From Rhodanobacter humi (GTDB lineage Bacteria; Pseudomonadota; Gammaproteobacteria; Xanthomonadales; Rhodanobacteraceae), in assembly GCF_041107455.1 (NCBI RefSeq), contig NZ_JBGBPY010000001.1:4023705-4087704 (forward strand): a DNA stretch of 64,000 bases, given 5' to 3'. The translations under genes were made by a program, and so were the position numbers. This document shows positions 44,227 through 51,385 of this stretch, in pieces. Each line of letters opens with the position of its first letter. The stretch's first letter is position 1. The notes under the pieces are model-generated. The model was given only the letters and a program-made list of their open reading frames with translations, had not been told where the DNA came from and did not search any database.

Positions 44227-44978
44227 CCTCCTTCGGATGGGGGATTGGACTCCAAACCGCGGTGCTACTCAAAACCGGGGGGACGTCGCTCGAGGCGGTA
44301 AATGTACGCCTGCGGTCCGATCCGGCGCAGGTCGCGCAGATCCGCCGCGGCGATCTCGCTGCGCCGGCGGCCGCCGCTGGCGAAACCGAAGCAGAGTAGG
44401 GCGCGATCGCGGATCCCTTCCAGACTGTCGTCGCAGGTGGCCAGCATCGCCTCCAACTCGGCCAGGGTGATCGCGGTCTTTTTGCGGGGCCGCACGCCGC
44501 GCTTCACGGCGGCCCGGGCGGCGCGGCTGAGCACCGTGCGGATCGCCGGCTGTTCACACGGGTTGGGCACTTGCTTGAGCCGGTGCGCGGTCGACAGCAC
44601 CGCGACCCGATGGCGCACCGACGCCAACGTCCACGGGCCCAGCTTGGCCTTGAGGCCGGCGGCCACCAGCACCTGATCCACGGCCACCGGCAGCTCCCAA
44701 GCGAGCTCGCCCCCGGCCGAGCGCCGCACGACATGGTCGACCACGAATTGCAGCACGGTGGCTTCCGGCACCGGTAGCGCCAGCTCAATGCCGTAGCGTG
44801 CCGCGTGCCAGCCGGCCCAGTAGCGCAGGGCACTGGCGTAGCTGCGCGTGGTATTGGCCGCGGCCGCTTCCGCGAGCAGTTCGCGCACGGCATCCGCGGC
44901 CTGCCGGGCCAGCTGGATCGGCAGCGTCAGGCTGGAGGCCGGTTGGGCGAGGGCGGGAATAGGTAAAATATCTTTCAT

Positions 44979-45082
44979 ACTATGTAATGTATACTACGAA
45001 ATAGGGCATCTAGCCACGATAATCATCACTTATCGCGAGTACGAAGCCAAGCGGGCAGGGCGCCGATCGAGGAGAGCATTTC
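44979..45082. promoter_or_regulatory. AT-rich divergent region of the left recombinase/KfrA-like pair (candidate resolution site)
   Basis: 104 bp between the recombinase start (44978) and the KfrA-like start (45083), AT-rich against GC-rich surroundings near its left end. Imperfect direct repeats ATACTATG (44977-44984) and ATACTACG (44991-44998) with TAATGT between them overlap the recombinase start. In Tn4651-type transposons the TnpS core site lies in this position; I see no clean inverted arms here, so the core is not assigned. Confidence 0.4.
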
Positions 45083-45976
45083 ATGCGCACAGGCATCACC
45101 CAGGACCAGGTCAACGCGGCCGCGGACGCGTTTGTCGCCGCCGGCGACAAACCGACCGTAGAAAAAGTGCGCGCGGCCTTGGGCACCGGCTCGCCGAACA
45201 CGATCACGCGCATGCTGGACATGTGGCGCAGTGGCTTGGCGGAGCGCCTGCAGAACGTCCTGCAGCTCCCGGAACTCCCGGCGGAAGCGGGGCAGGCGAT
45301 GACGGCACTGTGGCAGTTGGCGGTGGCCCATGCCGAACGCCTCCTCCAAGCCCGGCTGGCCGAAGATCGAGCCGCCCTTTCGGCCAATGAAGCCCGTCTC
45401 CACGAGGAACGTGTCCGTTGGACGGCCACCTTGGCCGAGGCCGAGACCACGGTGGCCCAAGCACGAACACGCCAAGAACTGGCCGAGCACGCCTGCGCCA
45501 ACCTGGACAGTCAGCTCCGCGACAGCCACGCCCTGCGGGACGATTTGGTGCAACAGCGGGATCGACTGCAGGCGGTGGTCGATCGCGTCACCCGTGAGCT
45601 CGAGGCCCTCCAGGCCGACAAGGCCACCCGCCTCACCGCGTCAGAACAGGAGCAGGAACGCACGGCGGCACACCTTCGCGCCATCGAGGACCGGGCGCAC
45701 CAGGAGGTGGATCGCGCCCGGCAAGAAACCAAACAGTGGCAGCAGCGCCTCGATGCCGCGGAGCGCGGGCATCGTGACGCGGTTCAAGGGCTTGAAGCGC
45801 GATACGAGGCGTCCCACCGACGGCTGCAGGATGCCGAGAAAGAAGTCGCGCACCTCTCGGGGCAAATCTCGGCGCTCGAAACGTCACTAGCGAAGGCCAG
45901 TCCTGTCCGGACAACGAAGCGACGTCCACGATCAGCCGGATCATCGAAGGCCGCCAAGGCGCGGAAGCCCACGTGA
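45083..45976 (+). CDS. KfrA-like coiled-coil DNA-binding protein (TnpT-like), left module
   Basis: 297 residues. N-terminal KfrA-type DNA-binding domain (about 1-110: GITQDQVNAAADAFVAAGDKPTVEKVRAALGTGSPNTIT), then a long coiled coil rich in Arg, Glu, Gln (about 115-270), and a basic Lys/Arg/Ser tail (TTKRRPRSAGSSKAAKARKP). KfrA proteins stabilise plasmids; in Tn4651-type elements the TnpT helper of cointegrate resolution has this layout and is divergent from the tyrosine recombinase, as here. GGAG lies 9 bp upstream. Confidence 0.85.
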   Translation: MRTGITQDQVNAAADAFVAAGDKPTVEKVRAALGTGSPNTITRMLDMWRSGLAERLQNVLQLPELPAEAGQAMTALWQLAVAHAERLLQARLAEDRAALSANEARLHEERVRWTATLAEAETTVAQARTRQELAEHACANLDSQLRDSHALRDDLVQQRDRLQAVVDRVTRELEALQADKATRLTASEQEQERTAAHLRAIEDRAHQEVDRARQETKQWQQRLDAAERGHRDAVQGLEARYEASHRRLQDAEKEVAHLSGQISALETSLAKASPVRTTKRRPRSAGSSKAAKARKPT

Positions 45977-46000
45977 TGCCCTCGCTTCAGGCGACCGCCG

Positions 46001-46290
46001 AGCAAGTTGCTGGCAACTTTATCCATCGTCTGGCGCCGGCATTCAGGCCACCAGCACACTTGGTCTGTCCGTCCGATGAGGCGGAGCAGATCTCGGACTA
46101 ACACTTCAGAGTGCTCCCCCATCTAGGCTCGAGAGCCGACTGCGCAGCGCTGCAGTGGTCTAGAAACTTAGGCTGGAATTTTCCCGTTGCACAAGTTTGT
46201 TGGCAGTTGGCGCCGCTGGCATAAGTTTCCTGGCTGAAGTTGCATAAAACTTTGGTCGATTTGGCCTAAGTTTCTTGGTCGCATTCAACT
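46001..46290. repeat. Cluster of AAGTTT-type repeats and inverted repeats in non-coding DNA
   Basis: Between the left KfrA-like gene and the prophage (390 bp without a gene). A short palindrome AAGTTGCTGGCAACTT (46004-46019), an exact 12-bp inverted pair AGAAACTTAGGC (46162-46173) / GCCTAAGTTTCT (46264-46275), and between them ACAAGTTTGTTGGC (46191-46204), ATAAGTTTCCTGGC (46221-46234) and a looser ATAAAACTTTGGTC (46243-46256). Spacing of the direct copies is 20-33 bp. May be recombinase accessory sites, an element end, or replication iterons. Confidence 0.55.
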
Positions 46291-46366
46291 GTGCAGCCAG
46301 CAGTCGCGCGGGTCACCAAACCAACAGGAAACTATGCCGCCCGCAGTACAAGGGAAGTGAACCCCT

Positions 46367-46744
46367 TCATTGTAATTTGACATAATATACAGTGGACACC
46401 GGATTATGGGTCGCTGTATCGCTGGCTGCGTAAGCCTTCGAACTGTGCAGATTCATTGCCAGTAGCAGGGTGATGGCGGACGCAATGTGCGCCATGCGCA
46501 GCCAGACTTTTTTTGCTTCCGGTGTGCGTGCGCGTTCTGCTTCGATCAGGGGTAGCCACTTGGCGATCGGTTCGCCCGTGGCCTTGCACATGCGTTCGAT
46601 GCTGTCGGCTTCGGGGTGTCCGGTGCCGTTCCGCCATTTGCTGACGGCGGCTCGTCCGATGCCCAGTGATACCGCGCATGCATTGTCGGATTTGAGCGAG
46701 CACGAAACGCGGTATTTGTCAAGCAAAATAATTGTGCTGTTCAT
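46367..46744 (-). CDS. Phage repressor-like HTH protein with C-terminal hydrophobic segment
   Basis: 125 residues. N-terminal helix-turn-helix (DKYRVSCSLKSDNACAVSLGIGRAAVSKWRNGTGHPEADSIERMCKATG) as in Cro/repressor-like regulators of Xanthomonas filamentous phages; then VWLRMAHIASAITLLLAMNL, a likely membrane helix, and a short tail. Divergent from the phage genes, so it probably controls lysogeny. Its last codons overlap the dif-like site (46375-46391). Confidence 0.75.
   Translation of the reverse strand: MNSTIILLDKYRVSCSLKSDNACAVSLGIGRAAVSKWRNGTGHPEADSIERMCKATGEPIAKWLPLIEAERARTPEAKKVWLRMAHIASAITLLLAMNLHSSKAYAASDTATHNPVSTVYYVKLQ
46375..46402. other. dif-like (XerCD) site at the left prophage end
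   Basis: ATTTGACATAATATACA (46375-46391) matches the XerD arm plus central region of the E. coli dif site (read on the complementary strand, ATTTAACATAATATACA) with one mismatch. The following XerC arm is poorly conserved (GTGGACACC). A strong XerD and weak XerC arm are expected of an attP-type hybrid made by an integrative filamentous phage. It lies inside the 3' end of the repressor gene. No convincing second copy was found near 53.2 kb. Confidence 0.6.
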
Positions 46745-46827
46745 GTCCTCGACCCGTTGACGTTAATGTCTCCGGGCAGTATACATAGCCCCATGTCTCC
46801 GGGTCGGAGACTTAAAAGGGGCCAACC

Positions 46828-47058
46828 ATGCACACTCTCTACCCGCTCGCCTGTTTCGGTTTCTCGTTGCTGGCGCTGCTCGTTCTGTACTCCGCTGCGC
46901 GTGTTGCTTTCGCGCTGGCGATCCTCTGCAACCGCCTGGGCGACGCGCTCGACGGTTCGTCCGTTCCTCCGGTGTTCGCATCGTCCTGCTCGGGCCATGG
47001 TCGGCCCCTTCCGTCCACCGGGCAGGGCGGTGCGGCTTTGCCGGGGGTGCGGTCGTGA
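46828..47058 (+). CDS. Small phage membrane protein, unknown
   Basis: 76 residues with one long hydrophobic segment near the N-terminus (YPLACFGFSLLALLVLYSAARVAFALAIL), polar Gly/Pro/Ser-rich tail. First plus-strand gene of the prophage. Its TGA overlaps the GTG start of the next ORF. No family recognised. Confidence 0.55.
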   Translation: MHTLYPLACFGFSLLALLVLYSAARVAFALAILCNRLGDALDGSSVPPVFASSCSGHGRPLPSTGQGGAALPGVRS

Positions 47059-47243
47059 GGCAGACGGCGCCGCTGACCGCTGACGAGAATGCCATCGATC
47101 TGGCGCTTCGTAAGCAACATCGTTCGCACGCCGATCAAGACCGCGCGCTGTCTGAATACCGTTTGGCCGTCCGTTCCGAGCGTGATCGCGCTCTGCGCTT
47201 GGAGCGTGTCGCGAATCTCCTGCTTGGGGAGGCTCCGGTATGA
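47055..47243 (+). CDS. Small phage protein, charged helical, unknown
   Basis: 62 residues from a GTG start overlapping the previous stop. Highly charged helix (LALRKQHRSHADQDRALSEYRLAVRSERDRALRLERVANLLLG), likely coiled coil. TGA overlaps the next ATG. Overlaps at both ends support translation as part of the phage operon. Confidence 0.55.
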   Translation: MRQTAPLTADENAIDLALRKQHRSHADQDRALSEYRLAVRSERDRALRLERVANLLLGEAPV

Positions 47244-47338
47244 GTTTTCCTGACTGGTTGCGTTGTCAGATATGGCTTGCTGAGGTGGGTCTTTTCGTGG
47301 GCGTGGTTATCTCCTTCGTGCGGGAGAACCGTCGATGA
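47240..47338 (+). CDS. Small phage membrane peptide, 32 residues
   Basis: MSFPDWLRCQIWLAEVGLFV..., one hydrophobic helix, then RENRR. Overlaps the preceding gene by 4 bp and the Rep start by 4 bp (ATGATG), so it is fitted exactly between them. No family assigned. Confidence 0.5.
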   Translation: MSFPDWLRCQIWLAEVGLFVGVVISFVRENRR

Positions 47339-48474
47339 TGCCGCGTCCGTTCATGCGTCGTCCCCTGGGCGCCTTCCAACCATCGGACGCGATCTACCTG
47401 CGCGTGCCGCATTCCGGCGCTGCCATCGGCTGCACGGTGGATCAGGCTGTTGAGCGGCTTGCGACAAATGTAGCGCTGTCGCCGCGCCATGCCGGCCCGT
47501 CTAGTAACACGGGCCTAAACACCTCGATACCCTTCCATCTCTCCATTGATTACTGCACGTTGGTTTTCTCTGCTGAGAAAGGGGAGATGTGCGGACAGTC
47601 CACGCGCACCATTGTTGACTGGCTGTTTGGTCATGACTCGGGCCTGTACCCCACGGAGCTTCGCTCCAAGTTCTGGCAGTTCTACAAGCTCTCCGCGTAC
47701 ATCAACGATGCCGAGGGTAACTGTGTCGGTCGCATTGGTCGTGGTGGAAACGGTGACACGTGGTGTGTCTCTCTGACGGGTGCCGGGTGCCAGCGGGTTC
47801 TGAATTGGCACTGGGTTAAGGTGCAGGCCGGCTACCTCGACGCCCACATTTCGCGGCTCGATATCGCCCTGGACGATTTCGGCGCGGTGCTGCTCGGTGA
47901 CATTCGCCAGATCAATGAGCTTGCCCGCACGGGTGGATTCGCGCCGGTGGGCTGCGGCAAGCCTCCCGTGACCTCGTTCCACGACGATCACGGGAGTGGA
48001 AAGGGGAGCACGGTGTATGTCGGTCTCAAGGGCCGAAAGCAGCTGTGCATCTACGAGAAAGGTAAGCAGCTGGGCGACCCGGAATCACCGTGGGTTCGCG
48101 TCGAGCTTCGGTTGTGGGCGGCTGACTCTGTGGTGCCTCTGGACGCTCTGACGCGTCCGCATGAGTTCATGCGCGGAGCGTATGCGGTGCTCGCGGATCG
48201 CGTGCCGATGTGTGACGAGGCGTCTAGGCCCGAGAAAAAGGCTCGCGAGGTTTCCGCGCACGCGGTCGCGGCTTGCCGTTTTCTTCGCGAGCAATGCGGG
48301 CCTCTCCTCAACCTCATGTGGCAGTGCCTGGGCGATCAGGCCGTCGAGTTTTTCCGTGAAGAGATTTTCCGCAACACGTTGCCCTCGCGCTTCAAGGGTT
48401 CAGGTCTGGACCATGAGTCGCTGCTCGGCGTGCTGCGCTACCAGCTGGGTTATGAGGTTCCGCCACCATTCTAG
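47335..48474 (+). CDS. Filamentous phage replication initiation protein (Rep)
   Basis: 379 residues, resembling the RstA/gpII-type replication initiators that nick the double-stranded replicative form and start rolling-circle synthesis. Landmarks: IPFHLSIDYCTLVFS, DAHISRLDIALDDFGAV (the conserved SRLDIAxD block of this family), GKGSTVYVGLKGRKQLCIYEKGKQLGDPESPWVRVELRLWA. Starts inside the previous small ORF. Catalytic Tyr cannot be assigned confidently. Confidence 0.85.
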   Translation: MMPRPFMRRPLGAFQPSDAIYLRVPHSGAAIGCTVDQAVERLATNVALSPRHAGPSSNTGLNTSIPFHLSIDYCTLVFSAEKGEMCGQSTRTIVDWLFGHDSGLYPTELRSKFWQFYKLSAYINDAEGNCVGRIGRGGNGDTWCVSLTGAGCQRVLNWHWVKVQAGYLDAHISRLDIALDDFGAVLLGDIRQINELARTGGFAPVGCGKPPVTSFHDDHGSGKGSTVYVGLKGRKQLCIYEKGKQLGDPESPWVRVELRLWAADSVVPLDALTRPHEFMRGAYAVLADRVPMCDEASRPEKKAREVSAHAVAACRFLREQCGPLLNLMWQCLGDQAVEFFREEIFRNTLPSRFKGSGLDHESLLGVLRYQLGYEVPPPF

Positions 48475-48490
48475 CCGGGTGGTTGGAATC

Positions 48491-48509
48491 GTTTAGACGG
48501 CTAGACGTC
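48491..48509. repeat. 19-bp phage repeat upstream of the ssDNA-binding gene
   Basis: GTTTAGACGGCTAGACGTC, containing two TAGACG units 8 bp apart. A close relative (GTTTAGCCGTTTAGACGTC, 49486-49504) lies after the terminator ahead of the second block of virion genes. Both sit in non-coding DNA just before a gene, so a common phage operator or promoter element is likely. Confidence 0.6.
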
Positions 48510-48526
48510 CATTTGGAGATACTGAA

Positions 48527-48802
48527 ATGTCCATCACCATCACAATCGAAAACGCCCAAGTGGAAGTCCGCTCGGGCACCAGTGGCAAAACCGGCAAGCC
48601 GTATTCGATCAAGGAACAGCGTTGCATCGTGCATGGTGCCGCGCGCTTCCCGCTCGAAACCCGGATCACGCTTGCCGACGATCATCCGGGCTATCCCGTC
48701 GGCACGTACGAAGTGACCACGCCGTTCACGGTGGGTCGCTTCGGGTTGCAGGTCGCGCGTGATCTTGGCCTCGTTCTCATCAAGAACGCAAAGGCCGCGT
48801 GA
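48527..48802 (+). CDS. Phage single-stranded DNA-binding protein (gpV-like)
   Basis: 91 residues, small beta-rich OB-type protein: MSITITIENAQVEVRSG...YSIKEQRCIVHG...TRITLADDHPGYPVGTYEVTTPFTVGRFGLQVARDLGLVLI. Size, position after Rep and pattern match helix-destabilising proteins of Xanthomonas/Vibrio filamentous phages. TGA overlaps the next ATG. Confidence 0.8.
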   Translation: MSITITIENAQVEVRSGTSGKTGKPYSIKEQRCIVHGAARFPLETRITLADDHPGYPVGTYEVTTPFTVGRFGLQVARDLGLVLIKNAKAA

Positions 48803-48954
48803 TGTTCTGCCTCGACCGCTACTGCATCGTTTGGAACCCCATGGAATTGCTTCCTTTCGTCCTGGGCGTTCTGGTCGGTGTGGTGGCGGTCGCGATAGGG
48901 ATGTGGAGGGGTTCACTCCCGCGTACGCGGGATGAGCGAGTAGCGAACCCGTAG
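48802..48954 (+). CDS. Small phage membrane protein, 50 residues
   Basis: MFCLDRYCIVWNPMELLPFVLGVLVGVVAVAIGMW..., one hydrophobic helix (residues 15-34) and a basic tail. ATG overlaps the stop of the ssDNA-binding gene. Position equals that of gpVII/gpIX-type minor coat proteins. Confidence 0.65.
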   Translation: MFCLDRYCIVWNPMELLPFVLGVLVGVVAVAIGMWRGSLPRTRDERVANP

Positions 48955-48977
48955 CAGCCCGGCCCGTAGGGATCGCC

Positions 48978-49238
48978 ATGTATCAAGCGTCGTCGTCGTC
49001 GTCACCTGCGCCTGCTTCCTCGACTGATCCTGCTCCTACGGCGGTTCAGTTCGCTGCGTGTGCGCCTGCTGACATCGATCCATCTACGGCTGTTTGCCAA
49101 CACCTCGTGTGGGTGCAGCAGCCTTTCGTTTTGCCTCCGTTGGACGCTACGGCGGGGGTCGCGTTGTCGGTCGCCATCATCACCTGCTGGGCGATTGCAC
49201 GTGTGTTTGCCGACCTGCAGCAGGTGGGAGAAGACTGA
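48978..49238 (+). CDS. Phage minor coat-like protein
   Basis: 86 residues: Ser/Ala/Pro-rich N-terminus, one C-terminal membrane helix (AGVALSVAIITCWAIARVFADLQQ). Directly before the major coat gene (1 bp gap). Probably a minor virion or assembly protein; no specific family. Confidence 0.6.
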   Translation: MYQASSSSSPAPASSTDPAPTAVQFAACAPADIDPSTAVCQHLVWVQQPFVLPPLDATAGVALSVAIITCWAIARVFADLQQVGED

Positions 49239-49239
49239 G

Positions 49240-49443
49240 ATGAACCTGAAAACCCGTGTTGCCGTCGCGTCCGGCCTGCTTGTCGCTGCCGGTGCCTCGA
49301 TGGCCCAGACCACGCCGACCATCGACGTTTCGGGCGTGACGCCGATTTTCGTCGGGGCCGGTGTCGCGTTCACCACGATGGGTACCGCGTACCTCGTCAT
49401 GCGCTACGGCGGCAAGGTCTGGAAGTGGCTGGCGAACCTGTAA
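49240..49443 (+). CDS. Phage major coat protein (gpVIII-like)
   Basis: 67 residues: signal peptide MNLKTRVAVASGLLVAAGASMAQ, short acidic/neutral exposed part TTPTIDVSGVTPIFV, one membrane helix GAGVAFTTMGTAYLVM, and basic DNA-contacting tail RYGGKVWKWLANL. This is the classical layout of filamentous phage pVIII. Followed by a strong hairpin terminator, as in Ff phages. Confidence 0.85.
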   Translation: MNLKTRVAVASGLLVAAGASMAQTTPTIDVSGVTPIFVGAGVAFTTMGTAYLVMRYGGKVWKWLANL

Positions 49444-49455
49444 CCACCCAGGGGA

Positions 49456-49480
49456 GGGCGGCTTTGCCGCCCTTTCCTTT
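49456..49480 (+). terminator. Rho-independent terminator after the major coat gene
   Basis: Stem GGGCGGC (49456-49462) / GCCGCCC (49466-49472), loop TTT, then TTTCCTTT. Separates the highly expressed coat block from the adsorption/assembly genes, as in other filamentous phages. Confidence 0.85.
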
Positions 49481-49485
49481 GAGTC

Positions 49486-49504
49486 GTTTAGCCGTTTAGA
49501 CGTC
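49486..49504. repeat. 19-bp phage repeat, second copy
   Basis: GTTTAGCCGTTTAGACGTC, 16 of 19 identical to the copy at 48491. Lies between the terminator and the 27-residue ORF at 49519; probably part of the promoter/operator restarting transcription. Confidence 0.6.
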
Positions 49505-49518
49505 TGAAAGGAAAGGGT

Positions 49519-49602
49519 ATGACAATCGTGGATTATGCGGGTTATTTGGTGCTCGTCTGCATGTTGGGCGCAGCGTGGATTTTGTTTTCGCGGCGGAAGT
49601 AA
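49519..49602 (+). CDS. Very small phage membrane peptide, 27 residues
   Basis: MTIVDYAGYLVLVCMLGAAW..., a single helix ending FSRRK. AAAGGAAAGG precedes the ATG. Size and place before the adsorption protein resemble gpVII/gpIX minor coat peptides. Confidence 0.55.
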   Translation: MTIVDYAGYLVLVCMLGAAWILFSRRK

Positions 49603-49655
49603 ATCTGTGTTGTTTCCGTATGCATCTAGTTTTGCTCGTACTTTGGGGGGGGCGC

Positions 49656-51080
49656 ATGGCTACTTTTCTCGCGCGACGGTCGCTAGGATTCCTGCTCGTC
49701 GTCCTTTTTGTTGGTGTTTCGGCTTTAGTGTCGTCTCCGAAGGCGCGTGCTAGTGCATATGGCACTTATCAGCAGGCGATGGCGAATTGCCAAGCCAACG
49801 TAGCTATCAATCCTTCGATGTACTGTTCTAATCTCGGCCAGGTATCGGGCGGTCGTTGTGATGTGGTTTTGAAGTACGGTAGTGCGATTCAAAATGATTA
49901 TTTCTATGATTGCTCTACGTATCAGGACCCGGGTTGTTCTTCCGTTGCGGATGGTTCTGGAACGGCGTTTGCTAATAATCGAACGGCGGCTAATGCAGTA
50001 CAGATATGTTCGTCGCTCGATTACAAGGGTTCTACTCAGGGCGTCGGTTGTGTGGAAACGTTCAGTGCGGGAACGGGTATTGAAAATGCGGCGGGTGGGA
50101 TGGTGTTTTCTGGAACGTTTCATGCCAGCGGTGGGTCATGCACACCGAATGCCGATGGTTCCTTTACACCCTATGGCGCGTCGTCTCCGTCTCCTGTTCC
50201 TCCCACTACGGCATCTCATGGTCAGCCTTCGCCGAAGGTGTGTGGTGGCGGTAGCTGTGTTGATCCGGGAACGGGGCAAGCGTGTATTGTGGATCAGTCT
50301 GGAACGCAATTCTGCACTCCTGCTCAGGCGGCGTTTCCGACGGCTCCGACCATTCCCACGCCGCAACCGAATTGTTATTCGGATGGTTCGTCTGCCACGT
50401 TGTGTGTAGGTATGCCTAAGGCGCCGATTCCAACCAATCCGCCTACCTCTGTCACTGATCCGGCGACGCAAATTTCTGGAACCGATACCTATAACGTTTC
50501 TACTTCGGGTGGGCAAACAACTACGACGGTCAATGTCTACAATACGGCAGGTGGCACTACGTCGAACGGTCAAAAATCGGGCGATTTGGGCACGTCGAGT
50601 GGAGCCACGCAAAACGGTACTAATCCGGCGCATTCTTCAAGCGCGGGCGGCAATGGTACGTACTCTGGTGGCACGGATTGCAACACGCCGCCTGTGTGTA
50701 CTGGCGACGCTGTGCTTTGCGGTGCCTCCCGTGCGCAGTGGGCGACTACGTGCCAGGTGCATACCGATTTGGCCGGTACGTTGCCCGCGCCTTCTGCCAC
50801 GTCGCTTGCAACGGGTGGGAGTTACGATCAGGGGTCCGTTTGGACCACGCCTTCCACGGGTAACACTGTGGGCGATCAGGCGAATGCGGGCAATTACGAT
50901 CAGTCAGGATTTGGTTACGGTACACAGTGCCCCTTTGTAGATACGCATGTGACTTTCATGTCCTCTTCGTTTTCTTTGCCGTGGTCCGAAGCTTGTGATG
51001 CGACCAGTTATTTGCGCTGGGTGGTTATCGGATTTGCGTTGTATCTTGGCGCATGCATTACTGCCGGGAGTAATCGCTAA
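49656..51080 (+). CDS. Phage adsorption/minor coat protein (gpIII-like)
   Basis: 474 residues. Signal peptide (LGFLLVVLFVGVSALVSSPKARA), a Cys-rich N-terminal receptor-binding part, a long Ser/Thr/Gly/Pro-rich linker (about 180-360), a second Cys-rich part, and a C-terminal membrane anchor YLRWVVIGFALYLGACI. This is the gpIII layout; sequence is not conserved between phages, so the pilus or envelope receptor is unknown. Start at 49656 (MATFLARR) is preferred over 49575 because it gives a normal signal peptide behind a G-rich ribosome site. GC is notably lower than in the chromosome. Confidence 0.75.
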   Translation: MATFLARRSLGFLLVVLFVGVSALVSSPKARASAYGTYQQAMANCQANVAINPSMYCSNLGQVSGGRCDVVLKYGSAIQNDYFYDCSTYQDPGCSSVADGSGTAFANNRTAANAVQICSSLDYKGSTQGVGCVETFSAGTGIENAAGGMVFSGTFHASGGSCTPNADGSFTPYGASSPSPVPPTTASHGQPSPKVCGGGSCVDPGTGQACIVDQSGTQFCTPAQAAFPTAPTIPTPQPNCYSDGSSATLCVGMPKAPIPTNPPTSVTDPATQISGTDTYNVSTSGGQTTTTVNVYNTAGGTTSNGQKSGDLGTSSGATQNGTNPAHSSSAGGNGTYSGGTDCNTPPVCTGDAVLCGASRAQWATTCQVHTDLAGTLPAPSATSLATGGSYDQGSVWTTPSTGNTVGDQANAGNYDQSGFGYGTQCPFVDTHVTFMSSSFSLPWSEACDATSYLRWVVIGFALYLGACITAGSNR

Positions 51081-51385
51081 TGCCTGTTGTCGTCGCTTGG
51101 ATCGGTGAAATGTTGCTGACTGTTGTAGGTCGGCTGGTTATTTCTGCGTTGGTTTCTGTTGGAATAGGTTTTGCGCTTCATGCGACGGGCCATGCTGCTT
51201 TGGAATACGGCCCTATCCAAAATATGCTCGCTAAGGCTGGCCCGTTAGTACCGTTTATCGGTTATTTTGGGCTTGACACGTTTATGACCATTGTTCTCAG
51301 TGCTTGGGCAGGTCGCGAGATAACGGATGCTGCCAAAGCTTACATCACAGAGAATTTCAATCCGAAGCTGAAGGGGCAGAGCTAA
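51080..51385 (+). CDS. Phage minor coat protein (gpVI-like, DUF2523 type)
   Basis: 101 residues with three hydrophobic segments (VVVAWIGEMLLTVVGRLVISALVSVGIGFALH, GPLVPFIGYFGLDTFMTIVLSAW). Fits the small membrane protein between adsorption protein and Zot in Xanthomonas/Pseudomonas filamentous phages. Overlaps both neighbours by one base. Confidence 0.78.
   Translation: MPVVVAWIGEMLLTVVGRLVISALVSVGIGFALHATGHAALEYGPIQNMLAKAGPLVPFIGYFGLDTFMTIVLSAWAGREITDAAKAYITENFNPKLKGQS

Larger units (their letters stand above)
43096..44288 (-). mobile_element. Intact IS3-family insertion sequence, 1,193 bp, with 4-bp target duplication
   Basis: Perfect 25-bp terminal inverted repeats (43096-43120 and 44264-44288, starting CGACGTCCCCCCGG). 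CTCG is duplicated at 43092-43095 and 44289-44292. Contains orfA and orfB on the minus strand with a run of seven A between them for programmed frameshifting. It splits a tyrosine recombinase gene. Intact ends, target duplication and full ORFs suggest a recent insertion. Confidence 0.93.
42693..44978 (-). pseudogene. Tyrosine recombinase (TnpS/integrase-like) interrupted by an IS3-family element
   Basis: The N-terminal 230 codons read from 44978 to 44289 (MKDILPIPAL...AYIYRLE) and continue after the insertion from 43091 to 42693 (HSKTQQGGV...LEDS). Removing the IS and one copy of the 4-bp duplication restores an uninterrupted frame of about 362 residues, reading YRLE-HSKTQQ across the junction. 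Catalytic residues are present: the first Arg in SGGRRRSE, HSLRSGF (H-x-x-R) and TEHRAVSSVVGYF (late His and Tyr). It is divergent from the KfrA-like gene at 45083, the arrangement of tnpS-tnpT resolution modules. The copy is presumably inactive. Confidence 0.88.

Noticed and set aside
44976..45001. Second dif-like sequence at the left recombinase start (TAATGTATACTACG)
   Set aside because: Only the central AATGTATA and a few arm bases match dif; more likely the recombinase's own promoter or core site.
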